Shown: positions 58,697 through 64,000 of the stretch, piece by piece
Numbering within the stretch: position 1 is the stretch's first letter
How the letters are laid out: the number at the start of each line of letters is the position of its first letter
Origin: Hymenobacter sp. YC55
Lineage (GTDB): Bacteria; Bacteroidota; Bacteroidia; Cytophagales; Hymenobacteraceae
Direction of reading: 5' to 3'
Length of the DNA stretch: 64,000 bases
Assembly: GCF_029433095.1 (NCBI RefSeq)
Contig: NZ_JARNTX010000002.1
Coordinates: 124,001-188,000, forward strand
Program-made: the position numbers and the translations under genes
Notes under the pieces: generated by a model
The model's input: only the letters and a program-made list of their open reading frames with translations
Databases searched by the model: none
Told to the model about the DNA's origin: nothing

Positions 58697-59185
58697 CCGA
58701 AGTGTTTTTCCAAGCGCAGCACTGCTTGGGTCGAGCACGAAAGCAGATAAAGCCTTCGGTTAACGTTGCTTGAGAGCATCAAGCAAAGCAGCGTGGTTGC
58801 TCAATCAGGCAGCAGAGACGATGAGTCTTGCTGCCAACAGCTGCCAGAGCCTGGGGTTACTCTGCCTCCTTCCTCATGCAAGCCCTCCTTGCAGGGTTGC
58901 CTGGCTACCTGCCCGCGGCAACGCACCGAAGACCGGCAGGCGTTGAAGCAACCTGTAGCTCAAGTATAAGTTCAGGTGACAGATCAGCACGCCAACAGTG
59001 CCGCGCTGACGGTGCCAAAGTACGGGTAATCATCAAAAGTCCGCGTAACCAGCTATAAACTAGCTCGGTGTAGTGTTGCAGATAATGCCCTCTGGTAAGC
59101 AGTGCGCGACTTTCTTTAAAACCTGTTTCTTACCAAACTTTTCTGCCCACCTCAGCATTATAGTTATTCCTCCCAACCCCTCCGA
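58697..59185. other. Intergenic region between divergent kinase and radA genes
   Basis: Nearly 490 bp with only short ORFs of atypical composition. I see no RNA gene or repeat. Confidence 0.4.
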
Positions 59186-60571
59186 ATGGCCAAGCTTAAG
59201 ACCCTATACTTCTGCCAAAACTGCGGTGCGCAATCAGCTAAATGGATTGGCCGCTGCCCTAGTTGCGGCGAATGGAACACCTACGTCGAAGAAGTTATTC
59301 AGAAAGACGAACCCACGGCGGCCACTGCCTGGAAAGCCAGTACCAGCGTGGGCGGCACCAGCAAAGCCGCCAAACCCCGCGTCATTTCCGACATTCTGTT
59401 TGAAGAAGAACCCCGCACGCTCACCCAAGACGGCGAGCTAGACCGGGTGCTCGGCGGCGGACTAGTACCCGGCTCGTTGGTGCTGATTGGCGGCGAGCCA
59501 GGCATTGGCAAAAGCACGCTCATGTTGCAGATTGCCATGACCTTGCGCCAACTCAAGGTGCTCTACGTGTCGGGCGAAGAGAGCGAGCAGCAAATCAAGA
59601 TGCGGGCTGAGCGGCTCGGCGAGCAACACCCTGGCTGCTACATCCTCACCGAAACCAACACCCAGAACATCTTCAAGCAGATCGACCAGCTCCAGCCCAA
59701 CGTGGTCATCGTCGATTCTATTCAGACGTTGCACTCGGGACTTGTAGAGAGTGGAGCAGGCTCAGTGAGCCAAGTGCGCGAATGCACGCAGGAATTACTG
59801 AAGTACGCCAAAGAAACTGGCGTGCCGGTGCTGCTCATCGGCCACATCACCAAAGACGGCTCTATTGCGGGCCCCAAAATCCTGGAGCACATGGTGGATA
59901 CCGTGTTGCAGTTCGAGGGCGACCGGCACCTGAGCTACCGTATTCTGCGCACCATCAAAAACCGCTTCGGCTCCACCTCCGAGCTAGGCATCTACGAGAT
60001 GCAAGGTACTGGCCTGCGGCAGGTTAGCAACCCGAGCGAAATTTTGCTTAGCCAGCGCACCGAAAGCTTGAGCGGCATGGCCATCGGGGCTACGCTGGAA
60101 GGCAACCGTCCGCTGCTGGTAGAAGTGCAGGCCCTCGTGACGCCCGCTACGTACGGCACACCCCAACGGAGTTCTACCGGCTTCGATGCCAAGCGCTTGA
60201 ACATGCTACTCGCCGTACTCGAAAAGCGCAGCGGTTTGCGCCTCGGTCAGCACGACGTGTTCTTGAACATTGCCGGTGGCTTGCGCCTCGATGACCCTGC
60301 GCTCGACCTAGCAGTTTGCGCGGCCGTTGTGAGTAGTTTGAATGACCTGCCGATCCGGGGCGAAATATGTTTGGCGGCAGAAGTGGGACTAAGTGGAGAA
60401 ATCCGGGCTGTAAGCCGGCTTGACCAGCGCCTCAGTGAAGCCGAGAAATTAGGATTTGCAGAAATGTACATTTCCCAATTTAATGCTCGAGGCCTCGATT
60501 TATCCCGCTACGGGATTAGAGTGCAGCCAGCTAGCCGCCTTGATGCAGTATTAGAGGGTTTGTTTGGATAA
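59186..60571 (+). CDS. radA: DNA repair protein RadA
   Basis: This 461-residue protein has an N-terminal C4 zinc finger (CQNCGAQSAKWIGRCPSCGEW, Cys10, 13, 24, 27). A RecA-like ATPase follows (Walker A GGEPGIGKST, then VLYVSGEES), the RadA-specific KNRFGS motif, and a Lon-protease-like C-terminal domain (GGLRLDDPALDLAVCAAVVSS, GEVGLSGEIR-type stretch AEVGLSGEIRAVSR). RadA promotes branch migration in homologous recombination. Length and motif order match the family exactly. It stands alone on the plus strand. Confidence 0.96.
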   Translation: MAKLKTLYFCQNCGAQSAKWIGRCPSCGEWNTYVEEVIQKDEPTAATAWKASTSVGGTSKAAKPRVISDILFEEEPRTLTQDGELDRVLGGGLVPGSLVLIGGEPGIGKSTLMLQIAMTLRQLKVLYVSGEESEQQIKMRAERLGEQHPGCYILTETNTQNIFKQIDQLQPNVVIVDSIQTLHSGLVESGAGSVSQVRECTQELLKYAKETGVPVLLIGHITKDGSIAGPKILEHMVDTVLQFEGDRHLSYRILRTIKNRFGSTSELGIYEMQGTGLRQVSNPSEILLSQRTESLSGMAIGATLEGNRPLLVEVQALVTPATYGTPQRSSTGFDAKRLNMLLAVLEKRSGLRLGQHDVFLNIAGGLRLDDPALDLAVCAAVVSSLNDLPIRGEICLAAEVGLSGEIRAVSRLDQRLSEAEKLGFAEMYISQFNARGLDLSRYGIRVQPASRLDAVLEGLFG

Positions 60572-60625
60572 TATTGTAAAAACAAGGTGGTAAACTGGCA
60601 CAACGAAAAAAAGACAAAATTTGGA

Positions 60626-60658
60626 TTGGACTTTCACAATCTAAATGCCTTATCTTCG
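60626..60658 (+). promoter_or_regulatory. Candidate promoter for the TlpA-like gene
   Basis: TTG (60626-60628), 22 nt, TATCTTCG (60651-60658) approximates TTG-N-TAnnTTTG with one mismatch in the -7 box. The ATG is 106 nt downstream, leaving a longer leader than most genes here. Confidence 0.4.
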
Positions 60659-60763
60659 GTTCGGGAATTGACTTATACCGCGAACGGTGAACAAAGACGA
60701 GTTTTGTTCTGTCCTAGTGTCGTGTAATCTTTCCCACGTAAACAGTCTGAAACTTCAGCTTCG

Positions 60764-62236
60764 ATGCCATACGCTATTCGCTTTTTGAAGAGAAGCCTGC
60801 TGGCTGCGGGTCTTCTGGCCTTGTCTTTTGGCACTCAGGCGCAAGGTACAGTTACGCTTACGGGCAAGGTAACAAGCCGCACTTCGGACACGGTGGCGGT
60901 ATCGGTGCGCGAAAATCCTTTAGATCCTAAAGAACAAATAACATACGCCCGCCTCAACGATAAGGGGGAGTTTCAAATGGCGCTCAAGCTCGAAGGTCCG
61001 GCCCGCGCCGACCTCGTGCACGGCGACGATGTAACCGACCTATTCCTGGAGCCTGGCGATGCGCTCGATATTCGCTTTAAAGGCAGCGACATGGCCAGCA
61101 GCGTCAAGTACAAAGGCCGCGGCTCGGAAGCCAACACTTACCTCACCGACATGGATGAGCAGTTCGTGGAAAATGAAGGTTTTCAGGTGCTGCCCGAAAA
61201 CATCATGCTCTATGAGCCGGCCTTCCTGTCGTTTCTCGACTATCGGCGCAAGCAAGAGCAAAAGTTCCTAACGCACGCCATCGAAGACAACCATTTCAGC
61301 GAGGCTTTCAAGAAATACGCGCAAGCTGAAATCGACTATAGCTACGCCAACGACCGCCTTACCTTTCAGGATTTGCGGGAGCAGATTGTAGCCACCGAGG
61401 GTCGGCTGAAGATGACGCCCACGTACTACGACTTCCTGAACGACAAGAGCCTCATCAACAATGAGGCGGCTATGCGCAGTGAGGCGTATCAGGAGTTCTT
61501 GCTGAACTACGTGCACTACACAGCTATTGCTGGCGGCAAGCAGCGGACGTTCCCCGATTTCTATCAGGTGTGCTACGATGTTGCTAAAACTCAACTTAGC
61601 GGCGTTGTGCGGCCCATCATCATGGGGCGAGTATTGCAAGAGTCGTTCCGGTTTGGGCACGTGAAGCAGTCGGCAGCTATGCTCGCCGACTTCAAAACGA
61701 TTGATACCAACAACCGGTACTTCCCGGTGCTACAGCACGATTTCGAAACCCATAAGGCGTTTGCTATCGGCTCCCCCGCTCCTGATTTCAAGTTAGTAGC
61801 GGCCAACGGCGACACCGTGCAGCTTCGGGATTTCCGGGGCAAGCTGGTGTATTTGAATTTCTGGCGCACAACCAGCGGCTTATGTTTGCGCGACTTGCCG
61901 TATGCTGCCGACTTAGCGCGTAAGTTTCAAGGCAAAAACATTGTGTTCGTCAACATTGCTCTCGACGATAACGAAGGAGCCTGGAAGCAACTGGTGGTAG
62001 GTAAGAAGCTAGCGGGTATTCAGGTGCATCAAAACGGTGGTATTCGGTCACAAATAGCACGTGCCTACGCCCTGGAAGATGTACCCGCGTACTTCCTGCT
62101 CGCCGAAGACGGGACCTTCCTCAATACCAAGCCCAAGCGCCTAAGCAGCCATGCCGCCATCGACGAAATTAAAGAGGCATTCGGTAAGGCCAGCACCTAC
62201 ACGAGTCTAATGCCTTCTGAGGCCACCGCCAAATAG
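60764..62236 (+). CDS. TlpA-like thioredoxin-fold protein with SGLC in place of CxxC
   Basis: This 490-residue protein has a signal peptide (LLAAGLLALSFGTQAQG). An N-terminal beta-rich region (about 25-110) is followed by a long helical region (about 110-320). The C-terminal TlpA/AhpC-type thioredoxin domain (about 340-480) has APDFKLVAANGDTVQLRDFRG, VYLNFWRTTSGLCLRDLP, IVFVNIALDD and the cis-Pro loop DVPAYFLLAEDG. The usual WCxxC is SGLC here (Ser371, Cys374), leaving one cysteine. It resembles Bacteroidota DUF4369/TlpA proteins but may act as a non-redox or monothiol protein. It is periplasmic by prediction. Confidence 0.82.
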   Translation: MPYAIRFLKRSLLAAGLLALSFGTQAQGTVTLTGKVTSRTSDTVAVSVRENPLDPKEQITYARLNDKGEFQMALKLEGPARADLVHGDDVTDLFLEPGDALDIRFKGSDMASSVKYKGRGSEANTYLTDMDEQFVENEGFQVLPENIMLYEPAFLSFLDYRRKQEQKFLTHAIEDNHFSEAFKKYAQAEIDYSYANDRLTFQDLREQIVATEGRLKMTPTYYDFLNDKSLINNEAAMRSEAYQEFLLNYVHYTAIAGGKQRTFPDFYQVCYDVAKTQLSGVVRPIIMGRVLQESFRFGHVKQSAAMLADFKTIDTNNRYFPVLQHDFETHKAFAIGSPAPDFKLVAANGDTVQLRDFRGKLVYLNFWRTTSGLCLRDLPYAADLARKFQGKNIVFVNIALDDNEGAWKQLVVGKKLAGIQVHQNGGIRSQIARAYALEDVPAYFLLAEDGTFLNTKPKRLSSHAAIDEIKEAFGKASTYTSLMPSEATAK

Positions 62237-62250
62237 CTGGCTTCGATAAC

Positions 62251-62300
62251 CCCAAACACAAAGCGCCTCCCGATGCATCGGGAGGCGCTTTGTGTTTGGG
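62251..62300. terminator. Perfect 50-nt palindromic terminator
   Basis: 62251-62275 and 62276-62300 are exact reverse complements (core AAAGCGCCTCCCGATG). It lies 15 nt past the TlpA-like stop and 14 nt from the convergent gene's stop, so it can end both. Confidence 0.88.
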
Positions 62301-62313
62301 ACCAACAAGAAAT

Positions 62314-62676
62314 TTAGGCCGTGCGGAAACCGGAGGCCTGCTTGATGCTGCGCTCGTTGCCGGAAGCAGGATCGGAGTAGCTATGTTCCCCTACTTCAAT
62401 GGATACTTTCTTGCCTAGCAATTGCTTGGTGTCAAGGTCTTTGCCCGCTTCGGGGTGAATGCCTACTGCCGAATACAAGGACAGCAAGATGGGCATGGCT
62501 GTGGGTGAGGTATAAAAGCGCTGCGTGATAAAGCCGTCTTCGTTTTCCATGCGGGCAGCAAAAAACGGCACGTTCTGGTGCTCACTGGTACCTTCTTGAA
62601 TGTCTGTTATTTCGACCGTGTGGCGGCCGTCGGGCAGGAATCCTTTGTCCTGGCCTTCTTCAACTTGAATTTTCAT
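62314..62676 (-). CDS. Small conserved protein, DUF669-like
   Basis: This 120-residue cytoplasmic protein opens MKIQVEEGQDKGFLPDGRHT, with a strand-rich pattern VEITDIQEGTSEHQNVPFF, then RMENEDGFITQRFY, and a C-terminal LLGKKVSIEVGEHSY. The layout resembles DUF669-type proteins (beta-rich, sometimes found with phage or recombination genes). No phage genes are near. There is no signal peptide, Cys or TM segment. The function is not known. Confidence 0.7.
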   Translation of the reverse strand: MKIQVEEGQDKGFLPDGRHTVEITDIQEGTSEHQNVPFFAARMENEDGFITQRFYTSPTAMPILLSLYSAVGIHPEAGKDLDTKQLLGKKVSIEVGEHSYSDPASGNERSIKQASGFRTA

Positions 62677-62833
62677 GGCTCGTCAGCTATAGATGTACTC
62701 CTTTTACGGCAGCCAACAGCTTTAGGTTTTTGCCAATTAAATTAGTTGCGAATAGAGCAGTACTACGCTTGCTGTTGCGCTAGCAACTAAGCTTACCAAC
62801 TATTGCAGGTAATAAGTGTTGGCATCTACCGTC

Positions 62834-62841
62834 TACCTTTA
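62834..62841 (+). promoter_or_regulatory. -7-like box (TACCTTTA) close to the radical SAM start
   Basis: It differs from TAnnTTTG at the last base and ends 7 nt before the ATG at 62849. It lies within the longer open frame that begins at 62816, so the later ATG is favoured. Confidence 0.35.
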
Positions 62842-62848
62842 CGTTGCT

Positions 62849-63871
62849 ATGGCTTCTCTGCTCACCGATTCGTTGAATTTCTTGTCGAAAGCTACTCCGC
62901 GCCGAGTTTGGAATTCGGCGCAAGTAGTGGGAGGCTACGCATTGAGCAAGCTAACGGGGAAGGCGCGGCATTGGGGTTTGCCAGTAGCCTTGTCATTTGA
63001 GCCCACAACCAGTTGCAACCTACGCTGCCCGGAGTGCCCGAGCGGCTTGCGTTCCTTCACCCGCCCCACTGGCATGCTGCCCGACGACTTGTTCCGTAAA
63101 ACTATCGACGAGGTGGCGGCCCGGTTGTGGTACCTGATTTTCTACTTTCAGGGCGAGCCGTATCTGCACCCCAATTTTCTGGAGCTGGTCAACTACGCTT
63201 CGCGCAAAGGCATTTACACTGCCACGAGCACCAACGCCCATTACCTCAACGATACCAACGCCCGCCGCACCGTAGAAAGCGGGTTAGACCGGCTGATTAT
63301 TTCTCTGGATGGCACCACCCAAGAGGTGTACCAGCAGTACCGGGTGGGCGGCAAAATTGATAAGGTGCTGGAAGGAACGCGCAACCTGCTTCGGTGGCGT
63401 AAGGAATTGAAGTCGAGCACGCCGCGGGTGGTGTTTCAGTTTCTGGTGGTACGGCCCAACGAGCACCAAATGGAGGACGCCCGGCAGTTGGCCCGCGAAA
63501 TGGGCGTGGATGATGTGTGGTTCAAGACCGCGCAGATCTACGACTACCAAAACGGCTCCCCGCTCATTCCTACCATCGACTACTATTCGCGCTACGAAAA
63601 CACGGGCAACGGCACTTGGCAAATCAAAAACCGGCTACTCAACCACTGCTGGAAAATGTGGCACAGTTGCGTGGTCACCTGGGACGGCTTAGTGGTGCCC
63701 TGCTGCTTCGATAAGGATGCCGAGTACCGCCTCGGCGACTTACAGACGCAGACGTTTCGCCAGCTCTGGCACGGCACCAAATACCGTGACTTCCGGGCCT
63801 CCCTGCTGAAAGGCCGCGACCAGATAGAAATGTGCCGTAACTGCACCCAAGGAACCAAGGTGTGGGGCTGA
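62849..63871 (+). CDS. Radical SAM / SPASM domain protein
   Basis: From the ATG at 62849 the protein is 340 residues. The radical SAM cluster motif is SCNLRCPECPSG (CX3CX2C; Cys56, 60, 63), with the barrel following (WYLIFYFQGEPYLHPNF, RLIISLDGTTQEVYQQYRVGG). A C-terminal SPASM-like region has further cysteines (NHCWKMWHSCVVTWDG, VVPCCFDKD, MCRNCTQGT) that would bind auxiliary iron-sulfur clusters. Such enzymes modify peptides or small molecules through a 5'-deoxyadenosyl radical. No peptide precursor is evident within the window; one could lie just past the right edge. The substrate is unknown. Confidence 0.85.
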   Translation: MASLLTDSLNFLSKATPRRVWNSAQVVGGYALSKLTGKARHWGLPVALSFEPTTSCNLRCPECPSGLRSFTRPTGMLPDDLFRKTIDEVAARLWYLIFYFQGEPYLHPNFLELVNYASRKGIYTATSTNAHYLNDTNARRTVESGLDRLIISLDGTTQEVYQQYRVGGKIDKVLEGTRNLLRWRKELKSSTPRVVFQFLVVRPNEHQMEDARQLAREMGVDDVWFKTAQIYDYQNGSPLIPTIDYYSRYENTGNGTWQIKNRLLNHCWKMWHSCVVTWDGLVVPCCFDKDAEYRLGDLQTQTFRQLWHGTKYRDFRASLLKGRDQIEMCRNCTQGTKVWG

Positions 63872-63914
63872 AAACTAGCTAAAGCACGCCTGCGCAGGTG
63901 GTAGAAATCAACTC

Positions 63915-64000
63915 TTATTGACCCGATGGATACAAGTCTGGCGGATTGTGCTCGTCGGCGTGCGTGGGCAGGGGATGGAGCGCCTGAGTTTCGTCGATGA
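63915..64000 (-). CDS. Partial gene at right edge (C-terminal 27 residues)
   Basis: The minus-strand frame reads ...IDETQALHPLPTHADEHNPPDLYPSGQ and stops at 63915-63917. It is the only frame here with composition like the window's proteins and lies just after the convergent radical SAM gene. Too short to assign a family. Confidence 0.4.
   Translation of the reverse strand, partial: IDETQALHPLPTHADEHNPPDLYPSGQ

Noticed and set aside
62314..62676. Prophage remnant suggested by a DUF669-like protein
   Set aside because: No integrase, structural or replication phage genes nearby; the gene sits in an ordinary chromosomal setting.
63928..64000. 24-codon plus-strand ORF at the right edge
   Set aside because: The minus-strand frame over the same bases has a more protein-like sequence and the expected convergent orientation.

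Overview
The window looks like a chromosomal segment of a GC-rich Bacteroidota, most likely Hymenobacter or a close Cytophagales relative. The evidence is several promoter-like TAnnTTTG boxes (the Bacteroidota -7 element), proteins ending in type IX secretion (T9SS) sorting domains, an Oar-like TonB receptor with a carboxypeptidase-regulatory domain, a CrtD/CruF carotenoid pair, a fused DAHP synthase-chorismate mutase, and long palindromic intergenic repeats. The assignment rests on recognising protein families by eye; no search was run. I saw no rRNA, tRNA, CRISPR array, transposase or phage genes.

Layout. 1-7.4 kb: alpha-glucan metabolism (two GH13 amylase-type enzymes, a GT35 glucan phosphorylase homologue with Thr at the PLP-lysine position), a secreted lipoprotein and a GDSL esterase. 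7.6-14.9 kb: TetR regulator, carotenoid genes cruF and crtD, a small membrane protein with an SPFH/band-7 lipoprotein, an RlmI-like rRNA methyltransferase, a GNAT and small proteins. 15.1-18.5 kb: an AT-richer lipoprotein/multi-TM/histidine kinase group, then a nitrilase. 18.6-29.7 kb: mostly minus-strand housekeeping genes (SNF2 helicase, LolC/E-type permease, methyltransferase, rbfA, rpiB, tatC, glyA) separated by palindromic repeats. 30.3-43.6 kb: surface genes (GH64 glucanase with CBM6 and T9SS domain, VWA protein, delta-60 repeat protein, outer-membrane barrel, TonB receptor, ecto-phosphodiesterase).

44.6-49.4 kb is the most interesting part. An aromatic amino acid operon (prephenate dehydratase, aminotransferase, prephenate dehydrogenase, DAHP synthase-chorismate mutase) is preceded by two consecutive tiny ORFs, MAQQRYFFGFYYFCASA and MRHFAPIFTFFYYPFFYSKN. 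Each is followed by a hairpin plus T-run, and each has a short segment at its stop codon that can pair with the hairpin's left arm. This is the architecture of ribosome-mediated attenuation, here in tandem and reading Phe/Tyr supply.

49.6-64 kb: a PYROXD2/CrtI-like oxidoreductase, an acyltransferase, two paralogous outer-membrane-type proteins coupled to a metallophosphoesterase lipoprotein, a cNMP-binding histidine kinase next to a response regulator fused to a thioredoxin-reductase-like enzyme that lacks CxxC, radA, a TlpA-like protein with an SGLC active site, a small conserved protein, a radical SAM/SPASM enzyme and a partial gene at the right edge.

At least four palindromic repeat families lie between genes, and five convergent or terminal gene junctions carry near-perfect palindromes of about 50-70 nt.
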